Origin: Verrucomicrobiota bacterium | GTDB lineage: Bacteria; Verrucomicrobiota; Verrucomicrobiia; Limisphaerales; UBA9464 | Reading direction: 5' to 3' | Assembly: GCA_947471985.1 (NCBI GenBank) | Contig: CANIZL010000065.1 | Location: forward strand, 1-37,888 | DNA: 37,888 bases | Part shown: in pieces, positions 24,870 to 33,312 of the stretch | Numbering within the stretch: position 1 is the stretch's first letter | How the letters are laid out: every line of letters starts with the position of its first letter | The notes under the pieces: generated by a model | Database searches by the model: none | What the model saw: the letters and a program-made list of their open reading frames with translations, nothing else | Told to the model about the DNA's origin: nothing | Position numbers and translations under genes: made by a program

Positions 24870-27533
24870 CTACTTTTTCCGGAACAAATCACTCTGCACG
24901 ACTTCGTGCACGAGCGTGCGCACGCCGTAGTTGCGGGCCCGGGCGCGTTGGAGCAGGGCTTCGATCCGAGCACGATCCCCGAAGCGGATTGGGGCGCCGG
25001 TGGCGTACACCGTCAATTGGCGGGCGAGATTGCGGGCAATCTGGGCTTCGTCCGTCAGCAGCCGTTGTTTGAATTCGCGGATGTCTTGAAAGGGACGTCC
25101 GTCGGGCAACTGGCCGGAGGCGTCCACGGGCAAGGCGGCGTGAAAGGTGAACTTTTGCCCGCCTTTGCCGATGCCCGGGGTGGTGGGTGCGTTGGTGCCG
25201 TCGGCGCGATAGGTGTCCCGCCAGCCGCCCATGACGTCGAACGATTCCAGGGCAAAGCCGGGCGGATCGATATTGCGATGGCAGGCGTTGCAGGATTCCT
25301 GGGTGCGATGTTTTTCCAACTGCTGCCGCAGGGTGACGGCGCCCCGAATGTCGGGTTCCACGGCCGGCACGTTGGGCGGCGGGGGCGGCGGCGGCTGCCC
25401 GAGGAGGCGGTCCATGATCCAGGCGCCGCGCAACACGGGCGAGGTGGTGGTGCCGTTGGCGGTGACTTTGAGAATCGCCGCCTGGGTCATCAATCCGCCC
25501 CGGGGACTGTCCGGGGGCACGGGCACGCGGCGGTGGGCGATGCCTTCCACTCCCGTCAGCTGGTAGTGACGGGCGAGCTTTTCATTCACCATCACGAAGT
25601 CCGACGCCACCAGGTTTCGCGCCGGCAGGTCGGTCCGGAGCAGTTCGCCAAAGAAGCTGCGCGGTTCTTCCTGGGCGGATTCGGTGAGCAGATCGTCGAG
25701 GTAATAATCGGGGTACAACGTCGCGTCCGGCGCGGTGGTCAGCATCTTGCGCAGGTCCAGCCAATAATCGAGGAAGGCGTCCACGAATTGCCGGGAATTC
25801 GGGTGGTTCAGCAATCGTTCGGTCTGCGCCCGCAAAACGTCGGGTCGGTGCAATCGTCCGCGGCGGGCCAGGGTGCGCAGTTCCTCGTCGGGGGCGGTGT
25901 TCCAGAGAAAATACGAGAGCCGGGACGCGAGGGCGTAGTCGTCCAGCACGCCGGGTTCCTCGGTGAGACGCAGAAATTCCGGGGAACACAGGACGGCGGT
26001 GTAGCCGGTAATCAGGGCTTCCGTGAAATCGCTGCCGGTCTGCAATGCCTGTTCGACCACGGGCAGGAAGCGGCGGTGCTCGTCCAGGCCGACGGGGCGT
26101 CGATACGCCTGCGCGACGAAGCCGCGGAGCAAACGCTCGGCGTCGGCCAGTGGCTTTGAGGAAATCGCCTGAACGCCCGGGGCGGGTTGAAAACGCGGAC
26201 GACCGCCGGGCCGATTGGTCGAGGCGGTAGCGGAAGCGGCTGGGGCGGCCGGCGGCCGATTCGTCAGCGGCAGGTTGCCAAACAGCACCTGGTGTCCCGC
26301 CGGCGGCCAGACTTCGTGCAGCGGGCCTTCGACTTCCATCCAACGGAAGACCACGCCGGGTTGTCCGTCCTTTTCCGCCAACGGATTTTGCCAGCGATCC
26401 GGCCCGGGCCGGGATCGGAAAAGGCGGGCGGGATCGGGGCGGATGGTTTCGCCGGCCAGGAGCCACACCTCCAATTCCTTCACGGACGGATCGGGGGTGA
26501 CGTCGAACTTGCCCAGCCACCGCAGCAAATTGGGCGGGACTTCGGAATAAATGGTGATCGGCTCGGAGCGGCGCCCCGGGCCGACGTCGTCGAGGTTGGG
26601 GATGAACCATTTGTTGGTGGGCCCCGGACCGACCCAGACCGAATAGGCGTGGAAGCGCAGCCGGTAACGTCCGGCGGTGGGGGCGCGGAAGTTGTTGAAT
26701 TTGGGTTCGAGCGGTTCGTAGCTGCCGGCCACCACGCCCATGCCTTCCAGATCCCGTTGCGCGGCGTTGGTGGTGCCGATGGTCAGGGGAGCCTTGCCGG
26801 CGCGGACGTCGGGCTGGGCCTGGGTGCCGAGCACCGGAAACGTGGCGCGTTCCGGGGCCGTGTTGAAGACCGAGAAGGTCATGGGCCCGGTGTAACTGCG
26901 CTGATCCCGCGCGTAGTACCGCACCTTCGCGCCGGAGGGACGCTCCACCTGCGGGGCCAGCACCTGGTGCAGGGCGAGGTCCGCGGTGGCGAGATATCGG
27001 GCCATCTGCACGTACGAAATGTCCAGGGCATCGCCGCTCTTGTTGAAGTGTTGCGCCACGCCGTCTTCCGGGAGCGTGTCCTTCAATTGCAACCAGGGCG
27101 CGTGCAGGAGGTCACGCACCGTGTTCTCGTATTCGAGCCGGTTCAGCCGACGCAACGTGGCCCGACCCTCCCGGGCCATCTGCTTCTCATCTTCGGCCGT
27201 CAGTCGAGTGGCGAGTTCCCGGGTGAACTCCGTCACGGCCTGGGTGGCCGGGCGCGGCTTCTTGGCGGGCGGCATTTCGCCGTCCCGCACCCGGTCGTGC
27301 ACTTTCACCCAGCGGGCGGTGTCGAGAGGCGTCGACGGCGAGGACTTCAATGCCGTCAGATCGAGGCCCCCCTTCCGCATCTCGGCGTCGTGGCATTCGA
27401 CACAGTGTTTCTGCAGGAAGGCATCGACCTTGTCGGGGCCGGCGGCCAGAGCACCCGCGACCGCACTCCAAAGCCAGAACGCCCGCGCGGTGCGGAGCGC
27501 GGAACCAAACCACGGCGGCAGGGAAAAATTCAT
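24870..27533 (-). CDS. Planctomycete-type cytochrome c protein, DUF1587/1595/1592/1588/1585
   Basis: 887 residues, exported. A c-type haem motif CVECH is at 44-48. Then come the DUF1587 block (LNRLEYENTVRDLLHAPW, about 130-200), a beta-rich middle with carbohydrate-binding-like features, DUF1595 (LLRGFVAQAYRRPVG, near 480), DUF1592 (ASRLSYFLWNTAPDEEL, near 555), DUF1588 (GGLMTQAAIL... with a second haem-type motif CNACH near 749-753) and DUF1585 (YATGAPIRFGDRARIE). The two CxxCH motifs bracket the protein and imply two haems. The ATG at 27533 was chosen over 27605 because it precedes the signal sequence. Family members are periplasmic and thought to act in oxidative breakdown of polymers; the substrate is unproven. 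The 168-base gap to the DUF1552 gene is wide for an operon. Confidence 0.93.
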   Translation of the reverse strand: MNFSLPPWFGSALRTARAFWLWSAVAGALAAGPDKVDAFLQKHCVECHDAEMRKGGLDLTALKSSPSTPLDTARWVKVHDRVRDGEMPPAKKPRPATQAVTEFTRELATRLTAEDEKQMAREGRATLRRLNRLEYENTVRDLLHAPWLQLKDTLPEDGVAQHFNKSGDALDISYVQMARYLATADLALHQVLAPQVERPSGAKVRYYARDQRSYTGPMTFSVFNTAPERATFPVLGTQAQPDVRAGKAPLTIGTTNAAQRDLEGMGVVAGSYEPLEPKFNNFRAPTAGRYRLRFHAYSVWVGPGPTNKWFIPNLDDVGPGRRSEPITIYSEVPPNLLRWLGKFDVTPDPSVKELEVWLLAGETIRPDPARLFRSRPGPDRWQNPLAEKDGQPGVVFRWMEVEGPLHEVWPPAGHQVLFGNLPLTNRPPAAPAASATASTNRPGGRPRFQPAPGVQAISSKPLADAERLLRGFVAQAYRRPVGLDEHRRFLPVVEQALQTGSDFTEALITGYTAVLCSPEFLRLTEEPGVLDDYALASRLSYFLWNTAPDEELRTLARRGRLHRPDVLRAQTERLLNHPNSRQFVDAFLDYWLDLRKMLTTAPDATLYPDYYLDDLLTESAQEEPRSFFGELLRTDLPARNLVASDFVMVNEKLARHYQLTGVEGIAHRRVPVPPDSPRGGLMTQAAILKVTANGTTTSPVLRGAWIMDRLLGQPPPPPPPNVPAVEPDIRGAVTLRQQLEKHRTQESCNACHRNIDPPGFALESFDVMGGWRDTYRADGTNAPTTPGIGKGGQKFTFHAALPVDASGQLPDGRPFQDIREFKQRLLTDEAQIARNLARQLTVYATGAPIRFGDRARIEALLQRARARNYGVRTLVHEVVQSDLFRKK

Positions 27534-27645
27534 AAACCGATGAACCCGGAAACCTGACGGCCGATGGGATTTCCCCATCAGTCGCGCTCGCGGGTGTCCG
27601 TTCAACGTCCGGGTGCGGGGCCGTTTTTCAATACCGAATGTGACG

Positions 27646-28332
27646 TCAGACGGGATCGTTCACGGAATCCCAACGAATGGGGGCCCGGCCCAGGTCCACC
27701 AGGTGCCGATTGATCTGCGAAAACGGTCGGGAACCCAGAAATGCGCGGGCGGACAAGGGCGAAGGATGCGCCGTGGCCACGATCCGATGCTGCGGTCCCA
27801 CCAGGATGGATTGCTTCTTTTGCGCCTGCCGTCCCCAGAGTACGAACACCCGCGGCTGGGCGCTTCGGTTCAATTCCCGCATGATTTCGTCCGTGAATTC
27901 CTCCCAACCCTGCTTTTGATGAGAATTGGCTTCTCCGGCGCGGACGGTCAGCACGGTGTTCAACATCAAAATGCCCTGACGCGCCCACGATTCGAGAAAC
28001 CCATGGGCGGGGGCGCGGAACCCGGGGATGTCGGTGGTCAACTCCTTGTAGATATTGCGCAACGAACCGGGGATGGGCCGCACGTCGGGTTGCACGGAGA
28101 AACAGAGGCCGTGCGCGTGACCGGGCGTGGGGTAGGGATCCTGTCCCAGCAGCACGACGTTCACCGCATCGGGCGGGGTGACCTCGAGCGCGCGAAAGAT
28201 CTGCTTCGCGGCCGGGAGCACCGCCTGGGTGGCCTGCTCGTGGTTAACGAAGGCCTGGAGCGCCCGAAAGCGCTCGGACTGAATCGCGCGCGCCAGCAAG
28301 GCGCGCCAGGGCAGGGGAACCGCGGGAAGCAT
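27646..28332 (-). CDS. ung: Uracil-DNA glycosylase
   Basis: 228-residue family 1 base-excision enzyme that removes uracil from DNA. The water-activating motif is GQDPYPTPGHAHG (residues 63-75) with catalytic Asp65; the second catalytic block is HPSPLSA with His189; Asn125 lies in LMLNTVLTV, and the uracil-pocket region includes GLCFSV. The usual GQDPYHGP reads GQDPYPTP, changing the residues after Tyr67, while the catalytic Asp and His are kept. Length and the absence of a signal fit a housekeeping nuclear-type UNG. It lies 112 bases upstream of the DUF1592 gene on the same strand... direction, but as its own unit: ung ends at 27646, before that gene starts at 27533. Confidence 0.96.
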   Translation of the reverse strand: MLPAVPLPWRALLARAIQSERFRALQAFVNHEQATQAVLPAAKQIFRALEVTPPDAVNVVLLGQDPYPTPGHAHGLCFSVQPDVRPIPGSLRNIYKELTTDIPGFRAPAHGFLESWARQGILMLNTVLTVRAGEANSHQKQGWEEFTDEIMRELNRSAQPRVFVLWGRQAQKKQSILVGPQHRIVATAHPSPLSARAFLGSRPFSQINRHLVDLGRAPIRWDSVNDPV

Positions 28333-28469
28333 CCGGAACCCTTAACGCCACCCCGGCAGCGGGGAAAAAGTGTCTGGCCGAGGAATTCGTCGGGTGGGCA
28401 GGGGGGAGGCGGTAAATATATCGGATAAGTTTGAAAGATTTTATGGCCCGTTGACGTTCAAGTCAGAGC

Positions 28470-29528
28470 ATGAAAGAGATTTCCGCACCTTGGGAGCCCG
28501 GGAGTATCTCCGGGACCCGTTGTTTGGCCGTAACCGAAGGCACCGTGCCATTGACCGTTGGCACGCCCCGCATTGCCGGGTTCGTACCGCGCCGAAGTCT
28601 CCGGGGAGGTTTCACTCCCGCTGTGCTCGCAGCCATCTGGGTGGCGTTATCCGTTGTCGGAACCGCGGGTACACCAGGCCGTGACCCGGTACCGGTGCCG
28701 AAAGACCAAGCCCGGGCGGCGCTCTACTTTCTCAAGCCGGTGGAGCGGGCTAACAATGAATGGGGTGCTTTCACGCTCTCCGATTTCCTGCTCGAGCCGG
28801 ACAAGGGCCAATTCGAACTGGGTTATACCAACAGAACGACGAACTATGTGGAGAGCGCACGAAAGATGCAGAATGGACGCGCGGCGGTTTCCGATTTCCG
28901 TTCCTTCGCCGCCCGTCTCGACGGAACCGCCGATTTCCTGCCCCGGATCAATGCGGGTCAGCCGGCTGGAGGTCCCGCTCCCGCTGTTGTCGCCACTCCG
29001 GCGGGGCCCAGTCCCTCTCTGGCTGATCTCATTCCCGGTCTGAGCCCCCAAAAGGCTACGGTCAATCTTGTGCACGGGGTGACCAACGGGGTGTCCACCA
29101 TCTCCACCAATGCGGCGATCGAATACGGTCCGTCCAGCGGCGATACGCCGCCACCCGCCTCGCAAAAAATCGAACTCCCCAAGGTGGATGCAGCGACTTT
29201 TGGGGCGGCATCGCCGTCGCCGGCCGCACCCACCAACAGTCAGCGAGTGGGCATCTCGGAACGACAAGCCATCGAGCAAGGTTTTGCCGATAAAGTCGTG
29301 GAGCACCTGCATCGGCAGATTCTACATCCGGTGGGGCTGCCCAAAGGACAGCGATTGGTCTTTGGCGTAGCGCAGGTTTCCTGCCAGCCCGGGTGGCGGA
29401 CGGTCAATAACTACATGGCCGATTTGCATGTCTCGGTATCCTACGCCAGAAAGCGGAAAGAGTCCGCAAAGTCCGGGGCAATGTGTGTCAAGCCTGACCC
29501 CTCAGCAGAGTCAGCCGGTATCCAATGA
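28470..29528 (+). CDS. N-terminal part of a frameshifted exported protein
   Basis: 352-residue frame. A signal-like segment sits inside it (RRSLRGG then FTPAVLAAIWVALSVVG, about residues 41-65), so the true start may be the GTG at 28545 or nearby rather than the ATG at 28470. The mature part is Pro/Ala/Ser-rich in the middle (about 165-255) and ends with a better-ordered stretch, SERQAIEQGFADKVVEHLHRQILHPVGLPKGQR and RTVNNYMADLHVSVSYARKRK. It then runs into unrelated sequence and stops at 29526-29528, while the next frame (+1) carries on a coherent protein. I recognise no named family. The likeliest reading is one gene split near 29470-29510; a sequencing error or a programmed shift would give the same picture. 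Confidence 0.65.
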   Translation: MKEISAPWEPGSISGTRCLAVTEGTVPLTVGTPRIAGFVPRRSLRGGFTPAVLAAIWVALSVVGTAGTPGRDPVPVPKDQARAALYFLKPVERANNEWGAFTLSDFLLEPDKGQFELGYTNRTTNYVESARKMQNGRAAVSDFRSFAARLDGTADFLPRINAGQPAGGPAPAVVATPAGPSPSLADLIPGLSPQKATVNLVHGVTNGVSTISTNAAIEYGPSSGDTPPPASQKIELPKVDAATFGAASPSPAAPTNSQRVGISERQAIEQGFADKVVEHLHRQILHPVGLPKGQRLVFGVAQVSCQPGWRTVNNYMADLHVSVSYARKRKESAKSGAMCVKPDPSAESAGIQ

Positions 29529-30696
29529 TAAGGAAATCTGGGAGTACAATCCGAATTGGAGTCCGTCGGTCTATGCCGTGCTGCCGTTGACCGATTCCCT
29601 CGAATTTGATCTCTCGAGCAGACGCCAGCGGGAACTGGACTTGGCGGGTTCCCTGGCGGCGACGTTCGCCGCGCAGGGGATGACGGGGGAGGCAAAATTG
29701 ATGGCTCGCTATATTCGCCGGCGAGATTCCAACGTCGAAACCGCTTCCCTGCTGCCGGTGGCCAGCAGCTATACCGATGGCGGTGCTTTCGGTTTCCGCA
29801 TTTATCCCCGGCCGCAAGGCATCACGAACCCGGGGGATCCGTACGCGGGCGCCGGTAATGTTCTGCAACCGGTGAGCTTCCCGGTGTTGGTGGCGTTCCT
29901 TTGTGATGAGGAAGGCGGGGATGAAAAGTGGACCCACCTTCGTGTCTCCACGCATGTGGCCTGGATCCCGGTGCGCGGTCGTTTCAGTCCCCTCAAAAAA
30001 GCGATTCGCTTCTTCGCTCCCAATTATACCGGCGGGAATATCCGCTCGGACCTGGATCTGGTTGAGCAAGCGGAACTCGCCGGCTTGATGGATAAGGCCC
30101 AGAGCGAATTGCAATGTCTCGAACGGTCCTGTGACACCGACAAGTCCCGGACTGCCACCGCTCAACTGGCCCGACGGGCGTTTGATTCCCTGCGGGGAGG
30201 AATCTTGGGATATGAAAGAATTGCGGCGATTCCGACCTTTGAAGATCCGTGCCAGGAATGTCCTCCCGACGATTCCCCGTGGTCCGTGGCCAGCGCACCT
30301 GCCCAACGCTTCTTCGCCACCCATGGTACGTTCAATTTCATTATCCAACTGAACAGCGAGAACAAGGACATCCGTCTGAACGGGATGCCCCGCACGGTTT
30401 GGATTGCCGGAGTGGAAGCCACGGTGCAGGGGGCGTCTTCGCAGAAGGGAACAGCCGTGGTTGTGGCTGAGATTGATCTGGCGCGAGCCACGGGGGCGGT
30501 GGAATTGCCGGTCGCAGTGGATTGGGGTGGCTCTGTAATCGTGGGCCACCTTGCGGCGGAATTTCCGACGGAGAAGAAGCCGGCCCAAGCGGGGAAGAGC
30601 ACCGGCCTGGAGTTGGAATCCGGCGCCACGCTCCGCTTGAATGGCAAGATCCCGGTCAAGGTTCACGTCGAACCCGCCGCGGCGGACGCGAAGTAG
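29428..30696 (+). CDS. C-terminal part of the frameshifted exported protein
   Basis: A frame of 422 residues whose first 40 or so (Pro/Gln/Ser-rich) overlap the previous frame and are probably not native. The coherent part starts near SPSVYAVLPLTDSLEFDLSSRRQRELDL (from about 29560), then GSLAATFAAQGMTGEAKL and beta-rich stretches including FGFRIYPRPQG and WTHLRVSTHVAWIPVRGRFSP, ending with a hydrophilic Lys/Ala tail. A CQEC motif (about residue 275) is the only Cys pair of note. No enzymatic motif. Upstream spacing and codon use match the preceding frame. The stop at 30694-30696 is followed directly by a hairpin. Confidence 0.65.
   Translation: MSRYPTPESGKSPQSPGQCVSSLTPQQSQPVSNDKEIWEYNPNWSPSVYAVLPLTDSLEFDLSSRRQRELDLAGSLAATFAAQGMTGEAKLMARYIRRRDSNVETASLLPVASSYTDGGAFGFRIYPRPQGITNPGDPYAGAGNVLQPVSFPVLVAFLCDEEGGDEKWTHLRVSTHVAWIPVRGRFSPLKKAIRFFAPNYTGGNIRSDLDLVEQAELAGLMDKAQSELQCLERSCDTDKSRTATAQLARRAFDSLRGGILGYERIAAIPTFEDPCQECPPDDSPWSVASAPAQRFFATHGTFNFIIQLNSENKDIRLNGMPRTVWIAGVEATVQGASSQKGTAVVVAEIDLARATGAVELPVAVDWGGSVIVGHLAAEFPTEKKPAQAGKSTGLELESGATLRLNGKIPVKVHVEPAAADAK
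29475..29501 (+). repeat. Short GC-bracketed motif at the frame break
   Basis: GGGGCAATGTGTGTCAAGCC followed by TGACCCC. The ends GGGG and CCCC, and GTCA with TGAC inside, can form a hairpin. AAGCCTGACCCC resembles the 13-mers at 18354-18504 (GAGCCTGGCACC type). Confidence 0.45.
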
Positions 30697-30743
30697 CGAT
30701 TCAGCGCATCCTCCATCGGCCGGTGACGATGGGGGATGAATCG
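30697..30743. terminator. Bidirectional terminator filling a convergent gap
   Basis: The entire 47-base gap folds: CGATTCA at 30697-30703 pairs with TGAATCG at 30737-30743, and CATCCTCCATCG at 30707-30718 pairs with CGATGGGGGATG at 30727-30738 with one G:U. The two flanking stop codons abut it. Confidence 0.7.
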
Positions 30744-32582
30744 TCACTGCCTGCCGTCGCGCCGGGTGTCGGTGAATGACACTTCGGGCAGTCCGCCCCG
30801 CGAGAGGTTTTGGAAAATGGGAACCCGGGCTTCCTGGGGAATTCCTGCGAGATGAAGAATGAAATCCCCGGGGCGATAGTTTTCCGGGTAACTATTCAAG
30901 ACATGCTGCTCGGTCTGCCGCACGTGGGATTGATGTTCGGGAAAAGTCTTTAGTATATGCCGCATCGTGGTTTGCTCGAGCCGGTCCCCCACCCAGTCCT
31001 CGCGATATCCGGCGGTGCCGAGGAATTGGACGGTCGTAAAATATTGGCGGGTCCAATTACAGGCTCGCGCGATAAAGACTCCACAATTGAGGCCGCAGGA
31101 ATCCGTACCCACCAGCAGATCGATCCCTTCCGGCAGCAAATCCTCCACGCGCTGGTCCAGATTGGCGATATAGGCATCGGCATCGGTCCACATCACCCAC
31201 TCCCAATCCGGTTCGTTCAGGCTCTGCAGGAGCGCCGGAATCTTACCCCAGTAGGAAGCCCGTTTCGGGTCGCGTTCAAAGGCCAGTCGACGGCAACTAT
31301 AACCGTGACGATCCGCATAGGTCTGGAGTCTTTCGCCGGAAAGAGCGAGGACATCCGCCTGGGCGTCGTCGGCTCCCGTGAGGAGCAGCAGTCGTTTCGG
31401 AGCGCTGAGTTGCGGTACTTGGGTTTTTTGGGACGCGACAGCCCAACCCGCCAGACCGCGGGGATTACTGTGTTGATCCGCCCGACGGGCGACGTCGATC
31501 TGATAGCCCTGGAGGTACTCGATGACTCCGCCCTGAAAATACGACTCAATTCGTCGGATAACGTCGTTGGCGGATATGAGATCCATGCACCGGGGCAGGT
31601 CGCCGGCGACGTCGGTGCAGCGATGCTGCGGAAGATCGAACTCGGAGCCGTCATTCAGCGGTTGGGTGCGGGACTTCCAGCAACCACCCTCACTGCAGGT
31701 TACGGTGCCCCCGGTGTGCAGGATCTGATGATCCGGGTAGGCGGTCAGGAGAGCGGGTTCACGACCGCCGGCAATGACCACGCAGGGGCGCTGAAACGAG
31801 GGTGCCGCGTAGTGCTGTCGCACGGGAACAGCCGCAGCGAGATGCATCAGCGAGGTGATACCGCACAGGACTCCCTGGGCCGAATGAACCAAACGCACCA
31901 GTTCCCGGAGCGACGTTCGCCCGCGGAGATCGAGAACGCCGTTCAAGGGCGGGTGATGATGAGCCGCCAGACCAACCTGCACGAAGAGGATACGATCCCG
32001 GTAATGGTCGACGACCTGTTGGTAACGCTCCGTAGACCACCATTTGGTCGGGGCGTCATACTTGCCCCCGGCGCCCACGATCCAATAAGGAATGCGCGAG
32101 CCGACCAATTCCTGCACCGGATCCCGCGCCAACTGTTCATTGACCGAGAGATGAATATCCCCGTTCAGTCGGGTGGGTCGGACCTCGACCTGGAGTTGTT
32201 CCCGGAACTCCTGGAGGAATAATTCAATATAGCGGGTGGTGTTGGAAATCTTACCGGCCACCAAATGACGTAGCTGACAGGTGACGTGTTCCGCGGGCTG
32301 AGTGGTGTCCGGGACGGCGGCGAGAAATGGATTGTAAAACCACAACTCCGGATGGGACGTACGGACCTCCACGGCGAAACGTCCGGGATGGGATGCATGA
32401 AGATCGCGGACGGCGCCGGTCAGAACTGTGATATCGCCGACGCCGAGGGTTGCTTCGATAACCACCCGGCGCCGCGGTGACCGTGAAGGCGCCGCGTCGG
32501 GGATGAGCAGGTCCATTAAAATGGAAGAAACAGTGGGAAATGATGCTAAATCAGGATCATGCTTACCGATTCCCAGGGACAT
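30744..32582 (-). CDS. Two-domain glycosyltransferase, GT9-like plus GT34-like
   Basis: 612 residues. Residues about 38-340 resemble GT9 heptosyltransferases (VVIEATLGVGDITVLTGAV, WIVGAGGKYDAPTKWWSTERYQ, LCGITSLMHLAAAVP). They end in a four-Cys cluster (C-x4-C-x20-C-x9-C: CSEGGCWKSR, HRC, LPRCMDL) like the iron-finger of TibC-type O-heptosyltransferases. Residues about 455-600 look like GT34 galactosyltransferases: WVMWTDADAYI with the DxD motif, LNCGVFIARACNW, then TEQHVLN and FILHLAG. It therefore probably adds two sugars or one with two active sites, to a protein or polysaccharide in the cytosol. The start is uncertain: ATG 32582 has GGAG 4 bases upstream but overlaps the preceding gene by 37 bases; ATG 32516 would remove 22 residues. 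Confidence 0.82.
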   Translation of the reverse strand: MSLGIGKHDPDLASFPTVSSILMDLLIPDAAPSRSPRRRVVIEATLGVGDITVLTGAVRDLHASHPGRFAVEVRTSHPELWFYNPFLAAVPDTTQPAEHVTCQLRHLVAGKISNTTRYIELFLQEFREQLQVEVRPTRLNGDIHLSVNEQLARDPVQELVGSRIPYWIVGAGGKYDAPTKWWSTERYQQVVDHYRDRILFVQVGLAAHHHPPLNGVLDLRGRTSLRELVRLVHSAQGVLCGITSLMHLAAAVPVRQHYAAPSFQRPCVVIAGGREPALLTAYPDHQILHTGGTVTCSEGGCWKSRTQPLNDGSEFDLPQHRCTDVAGDLPRCMDLISANDVIRRIESYFQGGVIEYLQGYQIDVARRADQHSNPRGLAGWAVASQKTQVPQLSAPKRLLLLTGADDAQADVLALSGERLQTYADRHGYSCRRLAFERDPKRASYWGKIPALLQSLNEPDWEWVMWTDADAYIANLDQRVEDLLPEGIDLLVGTDSCGLNCGVFIARACNWTRQYFTTVQFLGTAGYREDWVGDRLEQTTMRHILKTFPEHQSHVRQTEQHVLNSYPENYRPGDFILHLAGIPQEARVPIFQNLSRGGLPEVSFTDTRRDGRQ

Positions 32583-33238
32583 TCCACTCCCGCCCCACCC
32601 TCGAAGGCGCGAATATATTGGGTGGCATCCTTTAGCACGAGATCTGGAACAGCGTTCAAACCTGCAGGACGCGGATGAATTCGTGGGAGGTCTGGATTGT
32701 GCACAGCAAAGTCCACAAATTTCAATGAGAGATTGGATTTGGGATCAGTTGGGTTGTCCCGGATAATAAGCCAATTAAGTACATGGGAAGACGCTGCACC
32801 GAAACTGAGTGGGTCGGACTTGTCGGCGGGCATATCCATGACGGCCACCCCGAAACAAAACGAGCATCCCAACTCTGCGTGGAGTGCCCTCCCGTTGATC
32901 CACCCGCGGAGATAGAAGGCGATATCGTCACAATCAAAGGAGGAGGCCGGATCAAAAGGTAAGGCTACGTTCCGCCGGGTTGCAGCCCGCTTTTTCAATT
33001 TTTCCAGGCGGGGCTCGGCCTCTTGCAGGCTTCCCTCAACCGCTGGTTGAACACTCCCATGAATGGAATAAATGGAATCCAGTATCACCCATCGGCAGGG
33101 TGTGAGGGAAGCTCCTACGCTGAGACTCCATCCCCGCCACACCGCGCGTATCTCAGAAGGGCGAATAAAGTCTGAGTCTTGTATCACGACGGCATGCCCT
33201 GCACGGGCGGGAACAATCGGCGCTTGGATTTCAGGCAT
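32546..33238 (-). CDS. Unknown protein with FDCDDIAF and SHVLNWLI motifs
   Basis: 230 residues. No signal peptide. A charged helix (about 64-90) precedes a block FDCDDIAFYLRGW (101-113) with Cys103. His152 follows in SSHVLNWLI and Asp176 in LKFVDFAVHNPD. The spacing of Cys, His and Asp recalls papain/transglutaminase folds and, loosely, the agglutinin C-terminal peptidase domain, but no family can be claimed. It directly precedes the two-domain glycosyltransferase on the same strand with overlapping ends, so the two are coupled. It could modify the acceptor of that enzyme or be a peptidase acting on it. Start ATG at 33238. Confidence 0.65.
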   Translation of the reverse strand: MPEIQAPIVPARAGHAVVIQDSDFIRPSEIRAVWRGWSLSVGASLTPCRWVILDSIYSIHGSVQPAVEGSLQEAEPRLEKLKKRAATRRNVALPFDPASSFDCDDIAFYLRGWINGRALHAELGCSFCFGVAVMDMPADKSDPLSFGAASSHVLNWLIIRDNPTDPKSNLSLKFVDFAVHNPDLPRIHPRPAGLNAVPDLVLKDATQYIRAFEGGAGVECPWESVSMILI

Positions 33239-33312
33239 GATTTATAAGAGGATTAGTTCCTGAAAAATATTTGCTAACAGGCGCTTTGGCAAGCGTTAAT
33301 ACGAGACAATTT

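Noticed and set aside
33239-33312. Promoter TTGCTA...TAATAC in the divergent gap
   Set aside because: Spacing (20 nt) is too long for a sigma-70 promoter.
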